Positions 34,856 through 47,079 are shown, counted from the stretch's first letter. The stretch is DNA of 64,000 bases from Panax quinquefolius (GCA_020205615.1 CM035170.1:61369322-61433321), one strand, 5' to 3'. Notes: generated by a model not told the origin, from the sequence alone. Program-made: numbers and translations.

Positions 34856-35935
34856 TTGCTTAATCCAAGTACGGATTCCATACTCTTTCAGCGAAACTCT
34901 TTTGTTTTTGATTTGTTCGTTTCGTTATTCGTTTCGAAATTTAGTATTGTCTCTCATAATTGTCCTTGTCAATTTATTGTGATAAATTTATTTTGGCATT
35001 GTATTAGAATTCATATTTGTATTCTTTAGACTAGGGCATCATGTCTAAATTTTATTTTGATATTCATAGTGATGTACATGTTATTATTTTAGAGACGTGT
35101 GTTGATGATTCGTTCGATTTAACATGTACATGTTAGAACCCCTTTGTGTTGATATTTTGTCGTATGTGTTGTGACATTATATTTTTGTTAGAATACCATA
35201 GGGTATACCTGAGCTATAACCACCTGTGGGGGTACCACAGGCATGTCCTCTTGGCACTGAGGCATGACACCTTCCATGGCGGTGTGATCAGTCCACGGCG
35301 TCTCCGTTTTGTGCTCCGGTTGGAGTTGGCCATTTGGTGTTTTGTTGTGGAGAGGCGTATGGGTCAACCCTAGTTTTCTGTTCTGTTCTATTCTGCGGAG
35401 TGGTGATGTTTGTGCCAAACACGCCTTCCGATTTTACATACATTGGATTCGCGGTCCAATGTGTGTGATTTGCCTGTGTGGAATTATTTGACTTGCATGT
35501 GTGGCAAAGTATATAATTATTTATTTTGAGCTCGGTATGAAATAACACCCAACCATTTGATTTAGCCTATTATTTCGTTGTGTTAGTTTTGTTCATTTCA
35601 GTTCAGTTCATTAAATTGTGTTAGTTATTTCGTTTCATCATTCTTTTATTCTATATCTGTACTGGGCAATTGGCTCATGCTGTGTTTTCTTCCGGCAGGT
35701 AATCAGGGGGATCAAGGGCAAGTGTGATGAGAGCTCCATTCATTCCAATAATTTAGAAATATTTTGTTTAGACTTGATGTGTCAGTTTACTTGGAATTGT
35801 AATAATTATTTTATATTGTGGTTTGAGACAGTTGGAGATTTATTATGGTTGACTTGTGGTATTTATCAGTTATTAAGACTATTCTTTTGTGGCTTTAAGT
35901 CTTGTTATTAAATTCATCAGTTTTGTTATGTTTTG
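34856..35935 (+). mobile_element. LTR-derived debris upstream of Tekay-A
   Basis: This sequence has the look of a chromovirus LTR R-U5 region (for example CAGGTAATCAGGGGGATCAA then GGGCAAGTGTGATGAGAGCTC near 35697-35740). It joins directly to protease sequence near 35935 with no gag between, so it is probably a remnant of a 5' LTR fused by deletion. The short frames inside have no recognisable product. Confidence 0.4.
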
Positions 35936-36300
35936 ATCTCCCTATTCATAGGAGTTGTTACGTAGATGTACGTGGTTGTAAGTTATCGGTAGATTTAATA
36001 CCGATAAAGTTAGGAGAATTTGATGTAATTCTCGGAATGGATTGGTTGGTTAACCATGGAGCAATTATAGATTACCAAAAGAAATGTGTGAGCATCAGGA
36101 CGTTGAAACAACCTCCTGTAGTATTTTACGGTAGTAAATTGTCGGGACATTCGTGTTGCCTTACGATGACACAAACTAGAAAACTTTTAAGAAAGGGTTG
36201 TGTAGGTTACCTATTCCATGTTGTTGATACCCAGAGAGTGGGAGCAACCATGGAAAAAATACCTATAGTAAACGCAATTCATGGATGTATTTCCAAGTGA
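35936..36300 (+). pseudogene. pol: Tekay-A protease, C-terminal part
   Basis: The frame encodes KLGEFDVILGMDWLVNHGAI, the conserved second half of a Ty3/gypsy aspartic protease (family pattern EFDVILGMDWL), followed by a linker toward RT (KGCVGYLFHVVD). The active-site DSG half is missing, as is all of gag. The same region in intact form is seen at 59752-60130 on the other strand. Confidence 0.8.
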
Positions 36301-36477
36301 GTTCTGGGTTTATCACGGATAGGGAGATCAATTTGTTATAGACACTATGCCGGAACAACAACACCGGTCCTCAAGGGCATCGTGATCAGTATGGCGCTGT
36401 GGAAATGAAAGAACTAATGGTTCATTCACAGAACTATTGGACAAGAAGTACATTCAACCAAGTGTTTCATTAGGTAT
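36301..36477 (+). pseudogene. pol: Tekay-A reverse transcriptase, N-terminal stub
   Basis: Short readable pieces are GLPPDREINF, IDTMPGTTPV and VEMKELMV, the start of a chromovirus RT. The sequence breaks after the position of QPSVS and jumps into integrase. A deletion has removed the rest of RT and RNase H, roughly 1.4 kb. Confidence 0.75.
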
Positions 36478-37620
36478 TGATGAATGTGGCGAAATGCTTA
36501 ATGTGTCAGAAAGTTAAAGCTGAGCATCAAAGGCTAAGCGGATTGCTACAACCATTAGAGATACCGGAATGGAAATAGGAGCATATCACGATGGATTTTA
36601 TGGTAGGCCTTCCAACGACTCAATAAGGTTACGATGCAAGCTGGGTGATTATCGATCGATTGACGAAGTCGGCACACTTTTTACCAATCAAGATTAGATT
36701 TAACCTAGATCAGTTGGCAAAACTGTACGTGAAGAAAATTGTTTCAAGACACGGTGTTCCGGTGTCCATTGTATCAGATAGAGATCCACGTTTCACATCG
36801 AATTTCTGGAAACGACTACAGGAATGTTTGGGAACGCAGTTGAGAATGAGCACAACGTATCATCCTCAAACCGATGGACAAAGTGAGAGGACTATCCAGA
36901 CACTGTAAGATATGCTCAGATCATGTATTATGGATTTTAAAGGGAATTGGGATGATCATCTGCCATTGGTTAAATTTGCCTACAATAATAGCTATAACGC
37001 AAGTATTGGCATGCCGCCTTACGAACCGTTGTACGGCAGGAAATGCAAAACTCTGTTATGTTGGGACAAGATTGGAGAATGTCAACTATTAGGTCCCGAA
37101 TTGGTACAACAAACTGTCGAGATCATCAAGGTGATTTGGGCAAGGTTAATAGCTTCACAGGATAGACTAAAAGAAATACGTTGATCAACACCGATAAAAA
37201 TCAAGAATTTGAAACCTGTAGTTTTGTTTTCTTAAAAGTCTCCTTGGAAAGGGAAAATCCAGTTTGATAAAATGGGAAAACTAAGCCCAAGGTTTATAGG
37301 ACCTTTTGAAGTGCTACGATGAGTTGGAGAAGTGGCGTATGAGGTAGCTCTACCTCCGGAATTAGAGCATATTCACAACATTTTCCCTGTTTCAGTGTTA
37401 AGGCCATATAAGTCCGATTATAAACATGTTATAGAGTATGAACCATTACAGTTCAAAAAGGTTTTGTCTTATGAAGAAGTCCATGTTTAGATTATTGACA
37501 GGAAAGAGCAAGTACTAAGGAATAAAATAATACATTATGTTAAGGTAATTTGGAGAAACCACAATACTGAGGAAGCTACGTGGGAACTTGAAGAGGTTAT
37601 GATGAGAAATTAGCCTCAGT
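36478..37620 (+). pseudogene. pol: Tekay-A integrase with chromodomain-like tail
   Basis: Visible parts are the [12 protein letters not shown] half of the zinc finger, MDFMVGLP (first Asp), [20 protein letters not shown] (second Asp), [16 protein letters not shown] (catalytic Glu) and NNSYNASIGMPPYEPLYGRK. The C-terminus VLRPYKSDYKHV...IIDRKEQVLRNKIIHYVKVIWR...EEATWE is the chromodomain-type tail of Tekay/Del chromoviruses, which targets integration to heterochromatin. Stops occur after TIQTL, before DMLRS, near 37182 and several times downstream. Confidence 0.85.
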
Positions 37621-37643
37621 TATTTGCTTAATCTTGTATAGCA

Positions 37644-37758
37644 ATTCTGGAGAAAGAATCCTATTAAGGAGGGAAGAATGTAACGAATGAATTTATCGAG
37701 TCGTGATTCTGGGGATAGAATCCTTTTAAGGAGGTAAAGATGTAACGATTGAGAATTT
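37644..37758 (+). repeat. Tandem duplication of polypurine tract and LTR start
   Basis: ATTCTGGRGAWAGAATCC followed by TATTAAGGAGGGAAGAATG and TGTAACGA occurs at 37644-37688 and again, slightly changed, at 37706-37750. Each copy holds a polypurine tract and a TGTAACG LTR start (37679 and 37741), about 62 bp apart. Confidence 0.75.
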
Positions 37759-40644
37759 TGTATTTAATTTTAAATATTTATTGGATTAAATATATATTTT
37801 AATTAATTAATTTATTTAGATAAATAAATAATTGATGAAATTGTGGTGTAATAATTTAGTTAAGTGTGTATGTTAACTAAATTAATGAATGATAATTTTT
37901 TTTTCCTAAGTTTGTTTGTATATAAAAAGGACCAAATACAATGGCTAAGGTGCATACCCCAGAATATAGTAACATCATCTAAGTTGTATAGATGATGATA
38001 CGATACATGGAACAGAACCCAACATAACAAGTTAAACTAACAACCAATTACAATAATGATTACAGTCTGTGGCCTTGATGAAATTTACAAGTTGAGAGCG
38101 GTAGAACCAAATTAACCAAATTTCGCCACACCACCACTTTCGGCGGTAGCGGTGCCCACCCTCACCCCACTCATAAATTGTAATGGAAATTATAATTTTA
38201 AATTGTAAGTTATTAAAATTAATTAAATAATGGTGTGACAAGGAACTATATAATATTAAGTGTTATACAAATACATTAGAAGGGGGGAGTTTTGTGCAAA
38301 CCAAACAAAGACTTGTGGCTTTTGGTTAATATAACAGCTAAGTCTTTTGGCTTGAATAAATTGATAACCCATGTTTATCAGTTTATTAAGCGCTCAGTTG
38401 GGTTATATTACGTATTCTCCTAAAAACTAAGAACGGAAGTTAGAGAAGAAAAGCTAAAGAGAATTACAAAGAATTTGGAGTTGGAGAAGAGGAGTTTTTG
38501 GAAAGGATTGTTGTTATGTTTGCTAATATAAAACAAGGATTAATGGTATAATCTACTCCTAATTCTAACTAATAGTTTAGTAATTTCTATTCTATGAAAT
38601 TGGGTTTTTTGTTGAATTGTTGTTTAAGATATTGATTATATGTATGTATGATTTTGTTAAACCTGTTAGTTGTCATCTATACTCTTATGTTAGTGATCAA
38701 GTTCATGGTTTGAAGAAGAAGATTTCAATAATAGTGTTATATATATATATGAAATGGCTTAATTGAGTCTAAAATTTTATGTTTAATCCTTGTTATAATC
38801 TGTGAATTGGTTGTGTATTGTGTTAGTATATCAAGAAACGAAAACAACGCAATTGAAATGATGTAATTTTGTTAAGAAACAAAGATTTGGTGGTTGAATT
38901 CGCTAAAAGTATTGAAATGTGAAGAAAATAGCAAGAACATGATTTTAATCCTCTAAATTTCGTTATATAAGTTGTTTTAGGTGTTAGAATGGTTGAGTCT
39001 GTGTTCGCGTTACGCAAAAACTCTAGTTACGGTGTCTAAGCGAAGCGTGTTGCCTCTAAGGCCAAGGCCATGGATTCAAAGGTAACCATAGCACGATCGC
39101 GCCAGTGGTCAGTCAGACCCTGTAATTAATGAACTGTTAACAGCATAGTTTGGAGAATGTTACTTAACATATTTTAATTATTATTGAAGGACCTAAAACA
39201 TGTTATAAAACATAATAACATATGGTAATCACAACGTTGAAACTAAAAGTTATGAATTAATAAGTTGTGAGAGTTTGGAATGTGATGTCATTAGAATATG
39301 AGTTGTTTTTCAATCACCATGTTGTGTACTATAATACAATTGAGAGTTAGATTCATGGTACGTGAATGACTAGGATAATCAGATCCTAAGATAAAAATTA
39401 TAGACTTGACTAAAATGAATAGTAAACTAATGAAGTTAGTTTTAATATAACTAATTGGTATTGTGATCTTAATGGTATATGTAGGATATTTGGAAAATAT
39501 TTGTATTAATTGTGTAGCTTACGCACGAGGCAAGTTTCCTAACTTCATTCTCTTTATAATGAATGCAATTTTCCTAAACCTTCTATTTACGTTGATCAAG
39601 TTTCTGGTTCGTAACTTGACATCGTTTTACATGTTTCTAAAACTCTAATCTTTTATTGAGCAAGTTCCTGATATTTGTTCTTTCCATTCAAAGCACAAAT
39701 TGTTCAAGTTCATTATTTCAAATGAGATTTTCTATTTCTTTTGGATGTAGCACTTTGTTTATACAATGTTTATTCAATCGTATATTGTTGATATTCAATG
39801 TTCGATTTAATTATTGTTGTTCAATCTCATATTATTGAGTTAAACCCTCAAATAGCAAATAAACCTTTATTGGTTGGACTAATCCATAATTGATGAGTGT
39901 TCTAAAATTCTAGAATCACTGTTAAGCTAGTTCCAAACTAAACTTTCTTTAGTGCGAAAATTCTAAAAGTCAAACTGAGATGAACAATCCTAATATAGGG
40001 GATTTTATGCAGCGTTAAGCGTTTAGATGTTGTGCCTGATACATGGTACGAAGAATTTGATCCCCTAAGTACGAAAGTAAAAGTCTGTATAGTCTAATGA
40101 CTGTTTAAGGTTGAAGTAGAAATACTTAATAACCTTGGGACATAGTTCATGGTCTTAAAGACCCTCAAATATAAACCTTGAACTTTTTTACTAATTTTGA
40201 CTCGAAGAGAAAGTTCTTAATTATTCAGTATTCATTGCTTACTCTTATGTTACTGCTATTATCACTCTTTATATCAGTGAGCAATTGTTTGCTCACTCTT
40301 GCATTTAACACTGCAACTAAAGTTGAGAAAATTGATGAGCCGTCTTCTAGCAAGGGCAAGGGCAAGATGTCCAAATGATGAAGACCTATTTGATTTTATT
40401 TAGTAGAATTCGGTTATGAGACTTATTTAATTATGTGATGTATTCCGCAGACTTATGTAATAATGAAAGGTTAGATTACATGGGATTTGTTTTAAGTTGA
40501 TGTAACCCTTTAATGGGGAAGATTATTGTTTAAGTTATTTAAGTTATATCTTTATCCTTGATTATGGGTAGTTAGATTTAAATATTTTGGAAAGTGAGCA
40601 CCAAATCCTATGGGAATGAAGTACCCGGATTTGGGGGTGTCACG
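37741..40644 (+). mobile_element. Tekay-A 3' LTR (about 2.9 kb)
   Basis: It starts TGTAACGATTGAG after a polypurine tract and ends GGGGGTGTCACG. It is homologous, with clear divergence, to the split LTR at 43936-62748 (shared landmarks: AGCTTACGCACGAGGCAAGT, GGTGAACTC-like U5 block with AGTACG, TGGGAATGAAGTACC). A length of 2.9 kb fits Tekay. Short frames inside it have no recognisable product. Confidence 0.75.
37919..37927 (+). promoter_or_regulatory. TATA box of Tekay-A LTR
   Basis: GTATATAAAAAGGACC lies about 180 bp into the LTR on the sense strand, a credible core promoter position. Confidence 0.5.
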
Positions 40645-41154
40645 GGTAGTATTTTCCTAATCTTCTGGGGCTATAACTATCTGATTATACCCTGAATATC
40701 CATCTAGGAGGCGGTAGTAATTATGTCCCGCCAACCTATCCAACATCTGGTCAATGAACGGGAGAGGGAAATGGTCTTTTCTAGTCGCCTTGTTCAGTTT
40801 GTGATAATCTATACGGACTCTTTACCACCTGTGACTGTTCTGGTAGGAATCAATTCATTATTTTTGTTGGCTACTACAGTCATGCCTCCCTTCTTCGGTA
40901 CACACCACCAGGCTCACCCATGAGCTGTCTGATATTAGGTATATGGTACCGACATCCAACCACTTAAGGATTTCTTTCTTAACGACCTCTTTTATTATAA
41001 GATTTAGTTTCCTCTATTTCTCCACTGTCGGTTTACTGCCATCCTCAAGACGTATCTTATGCATGCAAAATAAGGGGCTTATCCCCTTGATATCCGATAT
41101 GGTCCACCCAATAGCAGATTTAAATTCCCTTAAAACTCGCAGCAGCTTACTTTC
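40645..41154 (-). pseudogene. pol: Athila-B reverse transcriptase, N-terminal part
   Basis: The minus strand reads KSAIGWTISDIKGISPLFCM, then [20 protein letters not shown] and [20 protein letters not shown]. These are the first blocks of Athila RT, including the first catalytic Asp in YRLLDGYSG. A stop (TAG) replaces Gln after APED, and the reading ends at the Tekay-A LTR. Frameshifts occur in the N-terminal linker. Confidence 0.8.
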
Positions 41155-41793
41155 CTAACAAGATGATAGTGCAGAGGCAATTATAACTGGCAACATGGAA
41201 GATTTACCCAAGAATGCATACTTTAGATGGTTAGAAAGAGGTTTAAGATCAAGAATATGAGGCATCTCAATATAAGGTGTAAGACGCTCCGATGTCTTCC
41301 CTGTGTGGCTGAGTGGTTCAACCAGACTCTTGAATTTTCTCATTTGTGGAACTGTATTCAGAATTTTCACATACTCAACCACATCTATATCCTCCATGTC
41401 AAAATCCCCCAGTAAGGCACTCTCTAAAGGATCACTACTCATCACTTGCATGGCCTCACACAAAGATTCTCCTTGTTGTTGCTCAATTTGAGAAAGAGCC
41501 TGACGCAATGATATGTTTGTCGGCTTAAGAGCCAGCAATCCCAACTATGTAAACACCAATAGAGGCATAAGATTAATGCTCGCCCCCAAGTCACATAAAC
41601 ACTTGTTAAAGGACAACTTCCCAATAGAGCAAGGTATCGTGAAACTTTTAGGGTGCTTGAGCTTAGGAGGTAACTTGCGTTGCAAAACTGCGCTGCACTC
41701 TTCAGTTAAAGCAACTATCTCATAGTCTTCTAGTTTCTTCTTTCTCGACAGAATGCCTTTCATGAACTTAGCATAGCTCGGTATTTGTTCCAA
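41155..41793 (-). pseudogene. pol: Athila-B protease with internal deletion
   Basis: PSYAKFMKGILSRKKKLEDY and CLCDLGASINLMP mark the Athila protease, with the Asp of the active site in CDLGAS. After KPTNISL the frame passes directly into a Gln-rich segment and SSDPLESALLG, so about 80 residues present in Athila-A (the flap and the ILGRPFLATGR block) are missing. Confidence 0.75.
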
Positions 41794-42958
41794 CGCCTCT
41801 ACGAAAGGTATGTTTATTTATAGCTTCTTAAAAACCTATAAGAATTTAGCAAATTATTTATCTAATTTGTGCTTCTCGAGTCTCTGAGGTTATGGCACAG
41901 GAGGGTACACACCTGGATGTATAGCATTGGATTTCTCAGTTGATTCCTTCTTTTCTGCCTCAACTACATGCTTCCCATCACTTTCCTCAGTCAAAACTTG
42001 CTCTGAATGTTCTGCATATAAGTGCGGGCGCGCCGTGTTTCCTTCTTCTTGGGGCACGGCTGCGCCATGCCCAATTTCAATAGTCTTTTTACCATTCCTT
42101 AAAGTGATAGCCTGTCACTGTTCCTTTTCGTCCCTTCTCAGATTTGTCTCCGTATTGCTTGGCAGCGTTCCCTGTGGTCTATTATTCAGCATGTTGACCA
42201 TTTATCCCATTTGGTTTTCCAAGTTCTTAATCGCCACAGCTTGGCTCTTGATTAACACTTCGGTGTTCACCATATACTTCAACATCATCTCCTCTATTTC
42301 AGATTTCTTTTTTGACTGAGGAGCTGGAGCTGGAGGATGTTGATGTTGTTGAATTCCAGGAGGGTAAGACGGTCTAGAAGCATATTGTTGTTGTTGGTAT
42401 TGTGGTTGTTGAGGTTGATGTTGTTGATAACCTTGATTGTTACTCTAACTAAAATTTGGATGATTTATATTGTTCGGATGGTATGAATTCTGAAATTGAT
42501 TGGGTGGCCTTTGGTAGTTTTTCACAAATTGAACCGACTCTACAGTGATAGAACATTGATCCGTCGGGTGTGCTCTTGCACATAACTCACAGACAAAGGA
42601 AACTTGTTGTACTTTGGTCTCGGCCATAGAATCAATCTTCTTCGACATCGCCGCCAATTGAGCTGATAATGTCATGATGGCATCCACTTCCAATACCCCT
42701 GCAACTTTTGGTTGAGGCATTCTAGATGACAAATTTTGGAAGTCATTCGCTGTCATGGTTTCTATCAAATCATAAGCTTCCTCATTGCTTTTTGCCCATA
42801 AAGTTCCTCCTGTGGCGGCATCAATGCTCGACCTAGATTGCCATCCCAAACCATTATAAAATGTATTGATCACCATCCAATCTGGCATCCTGTGATGAGG
42901 ACACTTCCTTAGCATCTCCTTATATCTTTCCCAAGCCTCATACAAAGATTCTCCTAAA
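41794..42958 (-). pseudogene. gag: Athila-B gag, C-terminal half
   Basis: The frame at 42445-42945 encodes YEAWERYKEMLRKCPHH, FYNGLGWQSRSSIDAATGG, EEAYDLIETMTAND and a Cys/His cluster CELCARAHPTDQCSI, then NHPNFS. These are the Athila Gag capsid-end and zinc-knuckle landmarks. Downstream comes a Gln-rich low-complexity segment (near 42320-42440) and broken frames. The N-terminal half is missing. Confidence 0.85.
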
Positions 42959-43125
42959 CCAATTTAAGAACTAAAAATCCCAAGTTCATGCTCTATTTTC
43001 ATATTTTAACATATTTAGCGAATTCAATCTCGCGAATTCGTTTCTCAACCAAATTGATTCATTCAACTTGCATTATTTTCGTATTCAACGTATTAACAAC
43101 ATCTATCATCAATTTACAAATTATA
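42959..43125. other. Short unassigned AT-rich sequence
   Basis: This lies between the end of Athila-B and a TGTAAGG LTR-like start. It contains a GAATTC-rich stretch (43020-43045). I see no gene. Confidence 0.4.
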
Positions 43126-43935
43126 TGTAAGGACCGAGAATTTTATATACTTATATATATAATTTTTTTTATAGAAATTACTTAGACCATATAAGTGAAT
43201 ATGTGAATTAAGCACGATAGTTAATTTATTTATTTTAAGTTAACTAAAATGAATACATAATTAATTTGATTAAGGAAAAGTAAGATAAGCTTATGTTAAA
43301 ATTTTAACAAAATGGATGTTAGCATTGAAGGGTAAATGAAAATATTTATAATCTTTAAATGATTAATCAGTATTACTAATGTAAAGTGATAATATGAATA
43401 TGGGAACAGATGTGTAATAACTTATTTAGCCAATTAGGGCTAATTAAGTTAATGAATTAATGGAACAAAAAGGAAAGCCAAGAAATAAGTATATTAAATT
43501 ATTTAACAATATATTGAACACTTTGTGTCGAGTATATTGAATATGTGATTAAATAAAATAATAATTATTTATCAATGACGATAAATATGTTATGACTTAT
43601 GTGGAAATTGTATGTGTCTAAATAAATATTATAAATATGTATATGTATTTATTTGTTAAAGAGAATTAAAAGGAAAAGTTACATAACCTAATTATACATA
43701 GGTATGAAAATTTAATAACCTAAGGGTTATGGTATTAAAGAATATTAGTATTTAAAATATATATAGTAACCCAAAGGGATTTATTTTATACATCTCAATT
43801 ATTTAATTTTATAACTTAATTAAAGCAAATCTAATTGGGTTATAGAATTAAATATACATGAGTAATTATTTAAATTCCAAATGAGTGGAATATAAACCCT
43901 AATTAAATAGTTAGGGTAAGATAAAATTTTGGTAT
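43126..43935 (+). mobile_element. Outer LTR-like sequence, left part
   Basis: It begins TGTAAGGACCGAGAATTTT, similar to the TGTAACGATTGAGAATTTT start of the Tekay-A LTR. It is AT-rich and lacks frames. It is interrupted at 43935 by another LTR, and probably resumes at 62754. The right terminus is outside the window, so the LTR call is tentative. Confidence 0.4.
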
Positions 43936-44801
43936 TGTAACAATCCGTAATTTTAATATGTAATTTAAAATATTTATTGAATTAAATAAATATTTTAGTT
44001 GATTTGTTTATTGTTAATATTTATTAGTTAAATAAATAATTCATGAATTGTGGTTAGTGTAATTTATTAATTAAATTGATGTTTGGTAATTTTGTGATTT
44101 GGAATTTTAATTTAATGAGTTGATTAAATTAAATGAGTTGTTAATTTATCATCATATTACATAATGGTAATATTCTAATTTTATTAGTAACTAATTAAAT
44201 TAGAGAGTTATTAATTTGATAGATAAAATTATAATTTATATTTAAATTATATTTATTTGATGTATGAAGCAATTTGATTTATGTGGCTATATGATTTAAT
44301 AAGTTGATATTAACTTTAATTAAATTTGAATATTAGAATTTAACTAAATAAAGTGTGACTATTAAACTATATAGTAAGTGATTTAGTAAAATAAATTAAA
44401 AGAGGTTTAATGTAGTTTTACCAAACAAGGCTTAGGGCTTGTTAATCTTTATTTTTAATTTGGTTTTGCCAAAAAAGCGTTAGTGGCTTTTGAATTTTAA
44501 AAAAAAAACATAACTGATATTATATTAATTAGGGACATTATATGTTTATCAATTTATATTACAACGTATTAAATGTATATGTCAGGTTAGTTTACGTGTT
44601 TTATCAGTTAGTTTCTCTTAAGACTAAAGAACAGAGAAAGAAAAGAGAAGAGATAAAAACAGAGAGAAAAGAGAGAAGGAAGAAAAGAAAACTATCTGTG
44701 AATTAGAGAAAACAAGAAGGTTGATATTATCTTTGTTGGTTAAACAAGAACTTGAAGGTAGCAATTCAACTTTTAAATTATTAGTTTTGTTCTTTATTGT
44801 T
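43936..44801 (+). mobile_element. Tekay-type LTR (solo-like), left part
   Basis: It starts TGTAACAATCCG and is homologous to the first 860 bp of the Tekay-A LTR. It is interrupted at TTATTGTT (44794-44801) by an antisense gypsy cassette and resumes at 60539. Flanks GGTAT (left) and TGTAT (right, 62749-62753) match at four of five bases, suggesting a decayed target-site duplication around a solo LTR. Confidence 0.65.
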
Positions 44802-45139
44802 CTTCTTATTTCCAACTCTAGCTTTGCCATTGCTGATATAAGCTCCTCCTGAGTGGTTATCAGCATCAACTTTTCCCGACCTATCCTGCTTAAAGCATCT
44901 GCAACCACATTTGCTTTGCCCGGATGATAAAAGATCTCCCAATCGTAATCTTTTATCAATTCCATCCATCTTCTTTGACGCATATTCAGGTTCTTCTGAG
45001 TGAAAATATACTTCAGACTCTTATGGTCTGTGTAGATTTCACATTTCTCTCCATAGAGATAGTGTCTCCATATCTTCAGAGCAAATACTACTGCAACCAA
45101 CTCTAAATCATGAGTCGGATACCCTTTCTCATAATCCTT
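44802..45139 (-). pseudogene. pol: Gypsy-C RNase H, C-terminal half
   Basis: The minus strand encodes [33 protein letters not shown] (catalytic Asp) and [12 protein letters not shown], the second half of a chromovirus RNase H. The first half is at 58600-58835: the two read continuously once the solo LTR and its duplicated CAGTT are removed. The integrase that should follow is absent, as the sequence joins the Tekay-type LTR. Confidence 0.85.
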
Positions 45140-45144
45140 CAGTT
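45140..45144. repeat. Target-site duplication CAGTT (left copy)
   Basis: CAGTT at 45140-45144 is repeated at 58595-58599, flanking the solo copia LTR. Confidence 0.85.
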
Positions 45145-45594
45145 TGTTAGAGTTTATGCCCTAGAGGCCAATTATTTGATATATGCTTAACGTTTTGATA
45201 TTATATTTGATTGAATAAATATATGATTTTGTTATGGTTTTATTTACTGCGTAATATAATTGTTAACTTAATAAAATTCCTTAGAATAGTGATACAAATT
45301 ATATAGTTTCAAGTATGTGACTTGAACATGAGATTATATAATAACAATTAGTATCATTGTTCTTAAATGTCCCTAGTCGAGTATCATTGTTGATGGGACA
45401 ACAATGATGCATTGAGACTAGTATGTGGATTGATGACCAAATCTCTTTGGTCATAAATATATGAGATATTAAGTCATTGCATAGGTACATGTTAGAGAAC
45501 GATGTACTGGACAGACCCACCATGAGAATTCTATATGGAGCATTATGCGAAGTGTCATTAGCAATTCTCATAGTGACAATAATGTAATGGTCCT
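45145..45594 (+). mobile_element. Solo Copia-A-type LTR, left part
   Basis: It begins TGTTAGAGTTTATGCCCTAG, the reverse complement of the right end of the Copia-A LTR at 7422, so it lies in plus orientation. It is split by Athila-A at 45595 and continues at 57481-58594. The total is about 1.56 kb, the same as the Copia-A LTR. No copia interior is present, and the CAGTT duplication is intact, so it arose by LTR-LTR recombination. Confidence 0.9.
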
Positions 45595-47079
45595 TGTTGG
45601 GTAAAATCTAATTACGCGCAACACGCAAGTATACGTGGTCAACAAGTAATAAAGTGATAAGTTGAGTATCGTTCCCACAGAGACAATTAGCAAGAACTCA
45701 AGCTTACAACTATCAATTTTTAATTAATCCGAATTTTATTAAACTAACTTGAATAAATGAGGAGAAAATCTTAACAACTAATACTCTAACTATCACTAAT
45801 AACCCACAAAGATAAAACTCAATTTTCAAACAATACTTGGAGAATTAGGCTCATGATTTCACTCTAAGCTTTACTCAGATTAATTCACTTTTATCTCAGT
45901 TCAATTCAATATTCCAGTTTATTAATCAAGAACACGATTGTAGCATTAACCACCTCTCAGTGCACAAATACCAAATTAACTCAAATCCACAATTAAGATA
46001 GAATTAAGCCAAACACTTCAATCAATTAACTCACAATATCTCTATGCAAATTAAATCAAAAGAAGTTTAAGATTAACTTTTCTAACGATTACATGCGATG
46101 TTAAGCGTATCTATACCTTAACATTCATCACAATTCTGCTATTCACAAAATTCATGAACACATGTTATATAGATTAAGTCTAGATTTAAATATCTTCTCT
46201 CGAATCTATTCAAATCCACAAAGAATCGTTGATCAAGGAAATTCACAAATTCAAGCTCAAATCAATATAGATAAACCATTGAATATTTTATTAAACTGAG
46301 AATTAAAGCTAATAAACCATTGTTCCACTCAAAGCTTTATCCATCAATCGCCTAAAAAGATAATTAATTCATAATAAATAAATTAACTACTGAATAAATA
46401 AAAGGAGACATCATCCCAATTACAGATAATAAAAATTAAGGAAGAATAATAAAACACCACCCTTCTCTGAATTCAATTCCTACAATTTTCGTGAAGTTAT
46501 TCCTTCTTCTCTAGACCTCCAAACTTGATATCCAATGTCCTTCTTTTGCAAAGTTGTGTATATGCCTTGATTCCCCTCTTCCTTTTACTTGTAGACCATC
46601 TCTTGTATAGATACTATCCTAGTTTGCCTCCACTTCCTATCTAAAACAACTTAAAATAATTCTAATTCTCTCCAACTACTGCCATCTAACTCCTCTTTAA
46701 AAAAACTAATTCACCTCCCTAGCAAATTCAGTATATATAGTGGCCTTCCCTTGACAGTAGTCGTCATCATATAAACAAAGAGATGGGCATAATAGACGGC
46801 GTAGGTCGGCGCTTGACCCAATGTGATCGGTAGCCATAGTAATGATAGCTAGCACATTTCAGTAGCACTCAGGCGCTCCCCACCTACAATGACAAATACT
46901 ACACCATCAGCAGTCTTCATTAACTGATCACACAATCTCAAATGCTTCCAAACCTTGAAGACGCTCTGCTTTTCCTACATTAAACGAAAAACCCATCAAC
47001 AAAGAACATAAAAATGCATAAAAACAAACACAAAAATAGACCAGTGAACACAATTCATGGTTTAAAAACCTACTCATCA
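45595..47079 (-). mobile_element. Athila-A 3' LTR (1,485 bp)
   Basis: The plus strand starts TGTTGGGTAAAATC and ends CTACTCATCA. It matches 56027-57475 with about ten changes in the first kilobase, but a roughly 200-bp patch (46725-46925) is hardly alignable. A TATA-like CTATATATAC on the minus strand at 46731-46740 lies inside that patch. Confidence 0.95.

Larger units (their letters stand above)
40645..42958 (-). mobile_element. Athila-B fragment (gag to RT start)
   Basis: This minus-strand piece of a second Athila family runs from mid-gag (right) through protease into the first third of RT (left). It abuts the Tekay-A LTR end exactly, so Tekay-A probably inserted into it. It is clearly related to Athila-A (53000-55300) but diverged. 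Both its ends are truncations. Confidence 0.85.
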
